DNA of 64,000 nt, taken from Bacillota bacterium (GTDB lineage Bacteria; Bacillota; Clostridia; Acetivibrionales; DTU013). The notes below the pieces were generated by a model. That model worked only from the letters and a program-made list of their open reading frames with translations. It was not told where the DNA came from and did no database searches. Position numbers and translations under genes: made by a program. The DNA lies in the NCBI GenBank assembly GCA_023409735.1, contig JAEYRB010000054.1, positions 62,001-126,000 on the forward strand, in the 5' to 3' direction. This document shows, piece by piece, positions 16,193 to 25,181 of the stretch (position 1 is the stretch's first letter; each line of letters starts with the position of its first letter).

Positions 16193-17098
16193 TTATCCTT
16201 CTCTCCTGTTTTTTTTATATTTATTATCATCTTCATGCTTTAATATGTCATATAGCTCGATAAATCTCAAATATCTGCTCTCGCTTATTGCTCCAGCTTC
16301 TACAGCCTGTTTTACAGAACAGTCGGGTTGGTTAATATGGCTGCAGTCAGAAAATCTGCATTTCCCTAGATAATTCTCAAATTCGGGTAACAAATACTGC
16401 AGCTCACCAAATTGTATACCGCTTAGTTCAAACGAACTGAAGCCCGGCGTATCCACCACAAAGCTATCTGTCTCAAGCTTAATTAATTCTGCATGCCTGG
16501 TGGTGTGTTTGCCCCTCTCGATCTTATCACTAATTGCGCCGGTTTTCATAACACTCATTTTCATCAGCCTATTAAGAAGAGTTGATTTTCCAACTCCTGA
16601 TTGCCCGGCAAAGGCAGTTATCCTGCCTTTAAGAACCTCTTTTATTTTTTCAGAGCCGCTTTCCTCCTTCAGGCATGTTTCAAGTACACTATAGCCTGCT
16701 TTTGTATAAGCGTCAATTATGTTAGCCCTTTCATTATCAATGTCAAGGTCTATTTTATTAATACATATTACAGCCCTAATACCTTTTTTCTCTGCTGTAA
16801 TGAGCAGCTTGTCCAATAAAAGAAAATCAGGCTCAGGAGATTTCGCAGACACAACAGCTAATAGCTGATCCACATTTGCTACTGCCGGCCTTACAAGCTC
16901 CGAACTGCGCTCAAGAATCTGATCTAGACTTCCCTTTTGGCGTTCGTCGTCTATAATCGAAAAAACAACTCTGTCACCAATAAGTGGTGATAAGTCATTT
17001 TTCCTGAATATACCTCTCGCCTTACACTCATATATTACGTCCTGTGATGAAACGTAATAGAACCCACCTATTCCCTTTGTTATAATGCCCGATGGCAA
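16193..17098 (-). CDS. rsgA: ribosome biogenesis GTPase RsgA
   Basis: This 301-aa circularly permuted GTPase checks late 30S assembly. The OB-fold is N-terminal (~1-70). The GTPase motifs come in permuted order: NKIDL (G4, ~140), then the P-loop GQSGVGKSTLLN (~175), then DTPGFSSFEL (G3, ~220). A zinc motif follows (CRFSDCSHINQPDCSV, ~255). It lies 51 nt after prkC. Co-transcription with prkC and stp fits reports that RsgA/CpgA is phosphorylated by PrkC in Bacillus. Confidence 0.96.
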   Translation of the reverse strand: MPSGIITKGIGGFYYVSSQDVIYECKARGIFRKNDLSPLIGDRVVFSIIDDERQKGSLDQILERSSELVRPAVANVDQLLAVVSAKSPEPDFLLLDKLLITAEKKGIRAVICINKIDLDIDNERANIIDAYTKAGYSVLETCLKEESGSEKIKEVLKGRITAFAGQSGVGKSTLLNRLMKMSVMKTGAISDKIERGKHTTRHAELIKLETDSFVVDTPGFSSFELSGIQFGELQYLLPEFENYLGKCRFSDCSHINQPDCSVKQAVEAGAISESRYLRFIELYDILKHEDDNKYKKNRREG

Positions 17099-17149
17099 AA
17101 CTATTTCCTCCTCTGCAGCAAAGCTGTCCGAGTCCTACCTCAAGCGGCT

Positions 17150-19234
17150 TTACTTATCACCCTCCTGAACTATTTCCCCGTCAAGCATTACAATAAAATG
17201 CGTCTTAGCTGTATTGGATAAAGTTATATAAGTACTGAACGGGAAGTGTGCCTTATCAACTGTACCTTCAAATTCTACCCTTGGCACATTTGTGTCTGCG
17301 GGAGTTGTTTCAACATATACTGATACTTCATCACCATAAGTACGCTGCGCATTAAGTGATATAGTTAAAAGTTCCTTCCTTGTTTCCTGTGCATTTGGTG
17401 AATTACCTTGTCCTTCGCCGCCATTTGATGGCTGACCATCTTGTTGGCCGCTCTGTTGACCATCCTGTTGTCCGCCCGGTTGGTTATCATCGGGTGTCTG
17501 GCCCTCCTGCGCTCCTTCAACTTCGAAGGTCAGTTCTATTGCATCACCTTCATTGGCCTCAGTATTTGCCAAGGGGTATTGCTTTACTATCTTTGCTACG
17601 TCGCTTACAACACCTTCAGGAAGTATAGCACCTATTTTAAGCTTCTTCTCTGTCAGAAGCTTTTCAGCCTCGCTTCTTGTTCTCCCCATTAGACTGGGTA
17701 CAATTACCTTTTCAAGCTCAGGTCCAAGGCTTACATAAACTGTTATTGTCGATCCGGGCTCAACCTCGGTACCTGCAGCCGGATCAGTACGGATAATTAG
17801 ACCTGTTGCTACTGTTTCGTTGTACTCATTAATATCACTATAATCAAGCTCTTCATTTTTCAGGATCGGTTCAGCTATTCTCAGTTCCTTACCAGTTACA
17901 TCCGGCACGTTTACCAGCTTCTGCCCATCGCTTACTTCAAAGCCTATTGAGCCACCTGACTTCAATGTATTACCTTCCTTAACAGTCTGAGATATAATGC
18001 TTCCCTTATTATACTTATCGCTATATGTTCTTTTATCCTCAACAGCTTTAATGCCATATTTATCCAGTTCATATTGTACGGCAGCAAAATCCTTACCAGT
18101 ATAGTTCTCCACAACAAAATCTGCTGTATCCTCCGGTATTACAGCCGGAATAAGCAGCTTAAGTCCTATAAATAATATAACACCTGCTATAATGATCCCT
18201 GCAGCAATACCTAGCCATACGCTAAGTCTGTCCTTCTTTCGCTGTGCGTTTTTAGCTTTACCCACTTTTTCCCCTTCTCCGCTTATTTCATCGTACATGC
18301 TGTCTTCAATACCTTCATCTTCCGACTCATCCATTAACTTAATATTGGCACCAACTGCCTGCATTTTTTTTGTAGGCATTTCTTCCATGATATTACTCTC
18401 TGCAATTCTTGCATTAGGCTCTCCTAATGCTCTCTGCAAATCAGATAGCATATCTGAGGCTGATTGGTATCTAATATTCAAATCCTTTTTAATAGCTTTA
18501 ATTATTATATCATTTACAGCCTTTGGTATATCCGGATTTACATCTATGGGTCTTGCAGGCTTTTCCTGAATATGCATAAGTGCAACAGCAACCGGCGTCT
18601 CACCATCAAAAGGAACCTTTCCTGTGACCATCTCATAAATTGTTATCCCAAGTGAATACAAATCCGATTTTTCATCAATATAGCCACCTCTCGCCTGCTC
18701 AGGTGAAAAATAATGAACAGAGCCGATGGTGCTTCCCACCATTGTAATTGTTGCTGATGACACAGCCCTGGCTATTCCAAAATCGGTGACTTTAGCTATT
18801 CCTTCTTTTGTAATCAGAATGTTATGAGGCTTAATATCTCTATGGACTATGTTGTTTTTATGAGCTTGTTCAAGTGCGGAGCTTATCTGTATTGCTATAT
18901 TAACTGCCTCTCTCCACGGTAATACACCTTTTTGCGCAATATATTGCTTTAGCGTTATCCCATCCACATACTCCATTACTATATAATGCGTGTTTCCATC
19001 ATGGCCTACATCATATATTGACACTATGTTCGGGTGAGAAAGGCTTGCCGCAGCCTGTGCTTCTACGCGAAAGCGCTTGACGAATTCTTCATCGTCTGTA
19101 AATTCGCTTCGTAATATTTTAACAGCAACAAATCGGTTCAAAAGCAGGCATTTGGCCTTATATACTACCGCCATGCCGCCTCCGCCAATTCTCTTAATTA
19201 ATTGATATCTATTTCCAAGTATTTGACCTTCCAT
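17150..19234 (-). CDS. prkC: PASTA-domain Ser/Thr protein kinase PrkC/Stk1
   Basis: This 694-aa membrane kinase senses muropeptides or lipid II and phosphorylates envelope, translation and germination proteins. The order is: kinase domain (1-270; GGGGMAVVY, VAVKIL with Lys40, HRDIKPHNIL, DFGIAR), a charged linker, one transmembrane segment (~335-360), three PASTA repeats (~368-575), a Gly/Gln-rich spacer (~585-620) and a C-terminal beta domain (~630-694). Bacillus PrkC also has three PASTA repeats and an Ig-like tail. The Q/G-rich spacer is low complexity. It follows stp by 10 nt, so kinase and phosphatase are made together. Confidence 0.96.
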   Translation of the reverse strand: MEGQILGNRYQLIKRIGGGGMAVVYKAKCLLLNRFVAVKILRSEFTDDEEFVKRFRVEAQAAASLSHPNIVSIYDVGHDGNTHYIVMEYVDGITLKQYIAQKGVLPWREAVNIAIQISSALEQAHKNNIVHRDIKPHNILITKEGIAKVTDFGIARAVSSATITMVGSTIGSVHYFSPEQARGGYIDEKSDLYSLGITIYEMVTGKVPFDGETPVAVALMHIQEKPARPIDVNPDIPKAVNDIIIKAIKKDLNIRYQSASDMLSDLQRALGEPNARIAESNIMEEMPTKKMQAVGANIKLMDESEDEGIEDSMYDEISGEGEKVGKAKNAQRKKDRLSVWLGIAAGIIIAGVILFIGLKLLIPAVIPEDTADFVVENYTGKDFAAVQYELDKYGIKAVEDKRTYSDKYNKGSIISQTVKEGNTLKSGGSIGFEVSDGQKLVNVPDVTGKELRIAEPILKNEELDYSDINEYNETVATGLIIRTDPAAGTEVEPGSTITVYVSLGPELEKVIVPSLMGRTRSEAEKLLTEKKLKIGAILPEGVVSDVAKIVKQYPLANTEANEGDAIELTFEVEGAQEGQTPDDNQPGGQQDGQQSGQQDGQPSNGGEGQGNSPNAQETRKELLTISLNAQRTYGDEVSVYVETTPADTNVPRVEFEGTVDKAHFPFSTYITLSNTAKTHFIVMLDGEIVQEGDK

Positions 19235-19244
19235 TTATGCACCT

Positions 19245-19979
19245 TCACTCACATTTAATTACAATAACCGTAATGTTATCCTCGCCACCCTGCCTCTTGG
19301 CTTCTTCCACAAGCAAATTGCAGGCTGCTTCAGGCTCATTTTCCTGTACTGTTTGTGTTATTATATTATCGCTCACCTTGTTAGTAAGCCCGTCTGTGCA
19401 AAGTATATACACATCGTTCTTCATTATATGTAGATTCAAAATATCAACAATAAGTTCCGGGGAGCTGCCGATCGCACGTGTAATTATATTTTTTTGTGGA
19501 TGATTTTCAGCTTCTTCACGGGTTAATGATCCGTTTCTTACTAATTCCTCAATGTATGAATGATCCTTGGTAATTTGCGTAATTTCACCTGAACGTATTT
19601 GATAAAGACGACTATCTCCAACATGTGCTACAGTCATAAGCTCATTCAAAATAACAGCCATTGTCAGAGTAGTACCCATCCCATTATATTGGGCACTTTC
19701 CTGTGATTTGTGGTAAATTTCAGTATTTGTTTCCTCTACAAGCTTTCTGAGAGCAGATTCAAGGTTTACATCTGAAGTTGAGAAGTAATTCTTATTGATT
19801 ATAGCCTCCGATATATATTCTGTCGTCAGCTTGCTGGCTACCTCGCCACAGTTATGTCCGCCCATACCATCAGCTACAATGAAGGCATACGGATTAAGTC
19901 CAGTGCCCTCTACTATCATATAGCTATCTTCATTATTTTCCCTTACTAAACCTTTGTCTGTACAAACAGCAAATTTCAA
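19245..19979 (-). CDS. stp: PP2C-type Ser/Thr phosphatase (Stp1/PrpC)
   Basis: This ~244-aa PPM phosphatase reverses PrkC phosphorylation. Metal-binding motifs are complete: RENNEDS near the start, VADGMGGHNCGEVAS, AHVGDSRLYQIR, LCTDGLTN and GGEDNITVIV. The frame extends to an ATG at 20000 inside rlmN without an SD. AGAAGGG stands at the right distance before TTG 19979, which gives the usual MKFAVCTDKG start, so I choose that. It overlaps neither prkC nor rlmN strongly and is part of the conserved rlmN-stp-prkC-rsgA order. Confidence 0.94.
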   Translation of the reverse strand: MKFAVCTDKGLVRENNEDSYMIVEGTGLNPYAFIVADGMGGHNCGEVASKLTTEYISEAIINKNYFSTSDVNLESALRKLVEETNTEIYHKSQESAQYNGMGTTLTMAVILNELMTVAHVGDSRLYQIRSGEITQITKDHSYIEELVRNGSLTREEAENHPQKNIITRAIGSSPELIVDILNLHIMKNDVYILCTDGLTNKVSDNIITQTVQENEPEAACNLLVEEAKRQGGEDNITVIVIKCE

Positions 19980-19983
19980 AATA

Positions 19984-21075
19984 TCAACACCCTTCTGCAT
20001 TATTGGATTCAGATGTCATCTCACTTCTTCTGAGTTGTCCGCATGCAGCATTTATGTCTGCACCAAGCTCACGCCTGACAGTAGTCTCTATTCCATGCTT
20101 CATTAGTTTGTCCGCAAATTCCTCAATATGACGGCGGTCACTTTTCTTATATCCAACACCCTTTACAGTATTTACAGGTATGAGATTTACATGACAAAGC
20201 ATGCCCTTCAATCTGGATGCAAGCTCCTCGGCATTCTTTCCCGAGTCGTTAACTCCCTCTATTAATGCATACTCAAATGTTATCCGTCTATTTGTTTTCT
20301 CAGTATATATCTTACATGCTGCAATAATTTTGTCAATAGAATACTTTCTGCCTATTGGCATAATTGCAGCTCTTATCTCGTCATTCGGGGCATGTAATGA
20401 TATTGCCAGGTTAACCTGCAAATTTTCCTCTGTGAAGCGAAGTATTCCCGGGACAAGTCCACAGGTCGATATTGTTATATGTCTATGACCAATATTGAGT
20501 CCATCGGGATCATGTACCAGTTGAAGGAACTTCATTATATTATCATAATTGTCAAAAGGCTCTCCTATACCCATTATAACAATATTTCCTACCCTGTTTC
20601 CGCTGTCTCGCTGTATTGCAAGTATCTGTTCAAGCATTTCACCGGCAGAGAGATTACGCCTGAAGCCCGCAATGGTAGAAGCACAAAAGCTGCATCCCAT
20701 CTTGCAGCCCACCTGTGACGATATGCAGGCCGTATGCCCATGAATATATTCCATAAGCACGCTTTCTATGACATTGCCATCTTCAAGCTCGAACAGATAT
20801 TTAATAGTCCCATCTATTGATGAAACCAGCTTTCTTCTGATATTAAGCTCTGAAACAGATGCGATCTGCTCAAGCTTTTGCCTTAGCTCCTTTGAAAGAT
20901 TAGTCATTTCATCAAAGCTTTTTGCACCTTTAGCAATCCAGCTGAATATCTGCTTTGCCCTGAACCGCTGCTGTCCCTGTTCAGCGAGAAGCTGCTCAAG
21001 CTCTTTTATATTCATATCCGGCAAATAGATCATATAATATCGTAATGTATGCTTTTCCCTTAATATACTACACAT
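19984..21075 (-). CDS. rlmN: 23S rRNA (adenine2503-C2) / tRNA A37 methyltransferase RlmN
   Basis: This radical SAM enzyme methylates C2 of A2503 in 23S rRNA and A37 in some tRNAs. The 4Fe-4S motif CKMGCSFC (C-x3-C-x2-C, ~residue 122) and the C-terminal methyl-accepting Cys (NAACGQL, ~350) are present, as are the glycine-rich SAM motif GIGEPFDNYDN and SLHAPND. The frame allows 363 aa from ATG 21075, but homologs usually start near MNIKELEQLL, and no start has a good SD, so the N-terminus is uncertain by up to ~20 residues. It follows rsmB by 18 nt. Confidence 0.95.
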   Translation of the reverse strand: MCSILREKHTLRYYMIYLPDMNIKELEQLLAEQGQQRFRAKQIFSWIAKGAKSFDEMTNLSKELRQKLEQIASVSELNIRRKLVSSIDGTIKYLFELEDGNVIESVLMEYIHGHTACISSQVGCKMGCSFCASTIAGFRRNLSAGEMLEQILAIQRDSGNRVGNIVIMGIGEPFDNYDNIMKFLQLVHDPDGLNIGHRHITISTCGLVPGILRFTEENLQVNLAISLHAPNDEIRAAIMPIGRKYSIDKIIAACKIYTEKTNRRITFEYALIEGVNDSGKNAEELASRLKGMLCHVNLIPVNTVKGVGYKKSDRRHIEEFADKLMKHGIETTVRRELGADINAACGQLRRSEMTSESNNAEGC

Positions 21076-21093
21076 TGCAATGGGTGGGTATAA

Positions 21094-22458
21094 TTAAGGC
21101 ATACTCTCCTTTCTTCTTATCCTGGCTATAAAAAAACCATCTATGCCATCTCTGTCAGGATAAAGCTGCAGCATACCCTTTTGAGAATACTGTGCTAAAT
21201 TGTCTGGCAAATAGGTTGATATATCATCTAATTCAAAATCGCAATTCTCCTCAAGAAATCCATTAACAACATCTTCATTTTCTGACGGCAATATTGTACA
21301 TGTACTGTAAACCATAACTCCGCCTGGCTTCACAGCTTTTGCCACATTACTTATAAGCATTCTTTGAAGCTTTGCAATATTGTCCTGGTCCTTTGTTTCT
21401 CTTGCCCATTTAATATCCGGCTTTCTTCGAATAATTCCAAGGCCTGTGCATGGAGCATCCAGCAGCACCCTATCAAACGCTTCCTTATCCTTTGGGTTGT
21501 CACATACTGCATCCATGAGCTCAGTTTTAATTATATCTATACCAAGCCTCTCTGCGGCTTCATTAACAAGCTTCAGCTTATGCTCATGGACATCTCGTGC
21601 TACTACTGTTCCTTTGTTATTCATGAGCTGTGCTATATGAGTAGTCTTACCTCCCGGAGCACTGCAGGCATCCAGCACAGTATCACCCGGTTTAGGTGCC
21701 AGTACTCTTGCAGGAAGCATTGAGCTTTCATCCTGCACCTGGAAAAATCCATCCTTGAAAGCCCGTAAGCTCCCAAACGACACATGACTTTTAATAATTA
21801 CAGCCTCTTTAGCATATCTGCCCTCCACAGCTTCAATACCGGCTTCATTAAGCTGTTTTAACAGCATTTCACATGATACCTTAAGCGTATTTGTCCTCAC
21901 TGTCGATTCAGGAGTTTTATTTCCTGCATCAAGGAGACTTTCAGTTTTTTCAGGTCCAAATAAAGTTAGATATTTTTCAGTTAGCCATTTAGGATAAGAA
22001 TAAGTGACAGAAAGATATGCTGCTAAATCCTTATTCCGTTCAGGTATTGCCGCATCTATTCCACCGCGTGTAATATTTCGCAAAACCGCATTCACATACC
22101 CCTGCGACGCTTTGTGCCCATATTTCCCGGCAAGCTTGACGCTTTCGTTGCATGCAGCTGATTGAGGAACCTTTGACATTTTAAGTAGCTGATATGCACC
22201 AAGCCTAAGGATATTCAATATCCATGGCGAAAGCTTTTCCATTTTTATATTCGAATAACTTGCAATAACTCTGTCAAGGAACAGCTTCCATTTGACAGTA
22301 CCGTAAACAATTTCAGTTATAAATGCCTTGTCTATATCACGCAGCTCAGATGCTGAAAAGTACCTGTTAAGAGCTATATTTGAATAAGCCCTGTTTTCGT
22401 TTATATCCATCAGTATCTTTAGTGCCGCTTCTCTTGCGTTTTCCAGATTATTTTCCAA
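21094..22458 (-). CDS. rsmB: 16S rRNA (cytosine967-C5)-methyltransferase RsmB
   Basis: This 454-aa enzyme has an N-terminal NusB-like domain (~1-140) that binds RNA and a C-terminal Rossmann methyltransferase domain. The SAM motif DACSAPGGKTTHIAQ (~260), the DAPCTGLGIIRRKPD motif and the catalytic YSTCT are intact. It methylates C5 of C967 in 16S rRNA. It belongs to the fmt-rsmB-rlmN order that is widespread in Firmicutes. A 239-nt gap upstream (22459-22697) separates it from the DUF116 gene, so an internal promoter is possible. Confidence 0.96.
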   Translation of the reverse strand: MENNLENAREAALKILMDINENRAYSNIALNRYFSASELRDIDKAFITEIVYGTVKWKLFLDRVIASYSNIKMEKLSPWILNILRLGAYQLLKMSKVPQSAACNESVKLAGKYGHKASQGYVNAVLRNITRGGIDAAIPERNKDLAAYLSVTYSYPKWLTEKYLTLFGPEKTESLLDAGNKTPESTVRTNTLKVSCEMLLKQLNEAGIEAVEGRYAKEAVIIKSHVSFGSLRAFKDGFFQVQDESSMLPARVLAPKPGDTVLDACSAPGGKTTHIAQLMNNKGTVVARDVHEHKLKLVNEAAERLGIDIIKTELMDAVCDNPKDKEAFDRVLLDAPCTGLGIIRRKPDIKWARETKDQDNIAKLQRMLISNVAKAVKPGGVMVYSTCTILPSENEDVVNGFLEENCDFELDDISTYLPDNLAQYSQKGMLQLYPDRDGIDGFFIARIRRKESMP

Positions 22459-22697
22459 CCTTTCTTTTTTTACTCTATCGGATATCTCTTTTTTCTGATT
22501 ATTGCGTTTTTATCATTTTCCCTATTATCTGCATTTTCAAGCTCTAACCTGGTCTCTTACTTTCGTAATTCTAGCTCTGCAAATCCTTGCACATGATTAT
22601 TTTTCACTATCTTAATCATATTCTATCTATTGTCTTGCTCTATCTAATTTTCTTGCTCAATGTAACTAAAGTAATTCCTTATGCTAGTCCAATCGCT

Positions 22698-23462
22698 TTA
22701 CTGTGCTATAATTTCCTGTTTTATTATGCTTTTTAGCTTATCTCGAAGCAACTCTACATCTACTGTAGTATTAAAGCATGGCCCATTAGGTCTTTTATTC
22801 AAAACTCCGAGGACGGGAATTTTGCTTACATCCGAGATCCCTATTGCAAGATCCCTTTCGCATGCCACCGAGAGAACCATTTCAGGTTTTTCTTTTTTTA
22901 TAGCATTTCTAGCAGCAGTACCGCCGGTTACAACAAGGACATTGATTCCTGTCCCCTTTGCTAAATCTAGTATTTCACCTATTTTACATTTCCCGCATCT
23001 TTTACAGTTAGCAATATTTCCTGTGACCTTTTGTGTACATTCAGAATTCTGAAGACAATGAGGCAACAGTAGCAATACTTTATCCGGAGCTTTTTTAATA
23101 CCTGAAGATTCAACAAGAAGGTTGTTTATATCAATAAACAGGCTGCGTATTACATCTTTGTCTCTGCCCAGAATTCCGGAAATAAAAAGTGCGAATGGCA
23201 TTACCAGCTTAAGGCATACCTTTATGGGAATAACCTGCAATTTCTCAACTCGTCTGCGTTTTATAGCTATAAAAACTGCCATAATTGAAAATGTAAGTAC
23301 CGCAATAGCTATCACAGATATGAATATAAGTATAAAAATAATTTTGTTATAGATATCTATTGTAAAAGAACTATATATGTATGAAAAAAGCAGCACTGCA
23401 GCTCCAATTACAGCAATAAGAATTAAAGAGCAGTTCATAAAGCTTTTAAGCCTCTTATCCAA
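22698..23462 (-). CDS. DUF116 family membrane protein
   Basis: This ~254-aa protein has two N-terminal transmembrane segments (first ~70 residues) and a cysteine-rich DUF116 domain: LPHCLQNSEC, CKRCGKCKIGEIL and later VLSVACERDLAIGI. The cysteines could bind a metal or Fe-S cluster. The frame runs up to ATG 23504, and ATG 23477 is possible, but GAGGGTG lies 6 nt before TTG 23462, which overlaps the end of fmt by 8 bp. Genes of this family sit between fmt and rsmB in many Clostridia. The function is not known. Confidence 0.8.
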   Translation of the reverse strand: MDKRLKSFMNCSLILIAVIGAAVLLFSYIYSSFTIDIYNKIIFILIFISVIAIAVLTFSIMAVFIAIKRRRVEKLQVIPIKVCLKLVMPFALFISGILGRDKDVIRSLFIDINNLLVESSGIKKAPDKVLLLLPHCLQNSECTQKVTGNIANCKRCGKCKIGEILDLAKGTGINVLVVTGGTAARNAIKKEKPEMVLSVACERDLAIGISDVSKIPVLGVLNKRPNGPCFNTTVDVELLRDKLKSIIKQEIIAQ

Positions 23463-24423
23463 GCACTTCACCCTCATCCATATTATGCCCGCACTCACAA
23501 ACATTCATTCTTCGGCAGTTATCCATTTGAATCTCGCTTACCTTCAAACAACCATCACCTGTTGCTATGACCATCTCGTCTTTGAATATTTTCATAACAG
23601 TTCCGGGCTTAACTTCTCCTGCCTTCTTCTTAAGCAGAAATTCAGGAGAGTCTACCGGACAGTGGTCAAGGATCGTTGACTTCCATATCTTAAGCCTTTT
23701 ACACTTATAAAATGTATAAGCTCCCGGCCATGGATATGTGCCTCTTATAAGGTTATGTATCTCTGCTGCGCTTTTACTCCAGTCTATAAGCCCCATTTCC
23801 TTACTCAGCATGGGAACATTAACTGCCTTTGAGTTATCCTGGGGAGTTCTTTTCAAGCTGCCGGCCTCCAAAGCATGCATTGTCTCCAAAAGTGTTTGTG
23901 CGCCAAGCTCCATAAGCTTTTCATAAAGCTCATCTGCATTCATATCAGGTGTTATAGGCAATTCCCTCTGAATAAGAATATCTCCCGTATCCATGCCCTC
24001 ATCCATATACATTGTTGTAATTCCTGTTACAGAGTCGCCATTTATGATAGCCCATTGAATAGGTGCCGCACCTCTGTATTTAGGCAGCAGTGATCCATGC
24101 ACATTTATGCAGCCTAGCCTTGGAAGATCTAGTACAGCCTTGGTCAATATCCTTCCGTAGGCAGCCGTAACAATTAAATCCGGCTTAAGTGCACTGAGCT
24201 GCTCAAGAAAATCCGGTGTCCTTACCTTTACCGGCTGAAGAATTACATCAATGCCATAAGCTATTGCAGCTTCCTTCACAGGCGGAGCTTTAAGCTGGCT
24301 CTGTTTTCTGCCGAAAGGCTTGTCGGGCTGAGTTACTATTCCTACTACGTCATATCCGTTTTTAACAAGTATATCAAGACACGGCACTGCGAATTCAGGA
24401 GTGCCCATGAAAATTATCCTCAT
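23455..24423 (-). CDS. fmt: methionyl-tRNA formyltransferase
   Basis: This 322-aa enzyme formylates Met-tRNAfMet using 10-formyl-THF. MRIIFMGTPEFAVPCL starts the Rossmann domain; CINVHGSLLPKYRGAAPI holds the catalytic Asn and His, and the conserved Asp follows in YMDEGMDTGDIL. The C-terminal OB-like domain (~210-322) binds tRNA. It follows def on the same strand by 129 nt; the def-fmt pairing joins formylation to deformylation. Confidence 0.97.
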   Translation of the reverse strand: MRIIFMGTPEFAVPCLDILVKNGYDVVGIVTQPDKPFGRKQSQLKAPPVKEAAIAYGIDVILQPVKVRTPDFLEQLSALKPDLIVTAAYGRILTKAVLDLPRLGCINVHGSLLPKYRGAAPIQWAIINGDSVTGITTMYMDEGMDTGDILIQRELPITPDMNADELYEKLMELGAQTLLETMHALEAGSLKRTPQDNSKAVNVPMLSKEMGLIDWSKSAAEIHNLIRGTYPWPGAYTFYKCKRLKIWKSTILDHCPVDSPEFLLKKKAGEVKPGTVMKIFKDEMVIATGDGCLKVSEIQMDNCRRMNVCECGHNMDEGEVLG

Positions 24424-24552
24424 ATATTATTCGTCAGTCTCCTCTTAAATCACATCTGCATATTTGTTTGTTAAAAATAAAGCTCCAGAATAAATATTAC
24501 TGTGTGTGACCTTTCTGTTAATTATGCCGCTGTTAATGTATTTTCAGACAAC

Positions 24553-25017
24553 TTACTTCAATTCATCCTTGTCAATAAAACGTACAACCTTATCCTTGAA
24601 CAGTACACCATCGAGGTGGTCTATTTCATGACAGAGTGCAATTGCCAGAAGGCCTTCTCCATTAATAGTTATTTTTTCGCCTTTTTCATTAAGTGCTTCA
24701 ACTACAACATTTGTCGGCCTGTTAACCTCTCCCCATATTCCGGGAACACTCAAGCATCCCTCTGCATTGCATTGCTGTCCTGACTGGCTCTTGATCACCG
24801 GGTTTATCAGCTGTAAAAGCCCCTCACCCACATCTATTACAACCACTCTTTTCAGCACGCCTACCTGCGGAGCCGCAAGACCAACTCCATCAGCCTTATA
24901 TAAAGTATCCTTCATATCCTCGAGAAGAGTTAATACCTTGTCGTTAATCTCATCAACTTCTCTTGAGTGCTTCCTTAAAATTTCGTCCCCGTCTTTTCTA
25001 ATATTTCTAATGGCCAT
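24553..25017 (-). CDS. def: peptide deformylase
   Basis: This 154-aa metalloenzyme removes the formyl group from nascent proteins. All three motifs are present: GVGLAAPQVG (~40), EGCLSVPG (metal Cys, ~88) and HEIDHLDG (two metal His and the catalytic Glu, ~130). A longer frame starts at 25038, but AAGGAG lies 7 nt before ATG 25017, giving MAIRNIRKDGDEILR, which is the normal family start. It lies between priA and fmt. Confidence 0.97.
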   Translation of the reverse strand: MAIRNIRKDGDEILRKHSREVDEINDKVLTLLEDMKDTLYKADGVGLAAPQVGVLKRVVVIDVGEGLLQLINPVIKSQSGQQCNAEGCLSVPGIWGEVNRPTNVVVEALNEKGEKITINGEGLLAIALCHEIDHLDGVLFKDKVVRFIDKDELK

Positions 25018-25181
25018 ATATTTTCTCCTTACCGGCATTTAATTTATATTTTAACATCTATCTGACTATTTCGTTCAACTATACCGTATACCACTAATTA
25101 TACCAAATAGCGCTGTTCACTGCAATGACACGAAGTTTTTTACTGACTAAGCAAATAAATCGATGAACGTATTTTTGAACA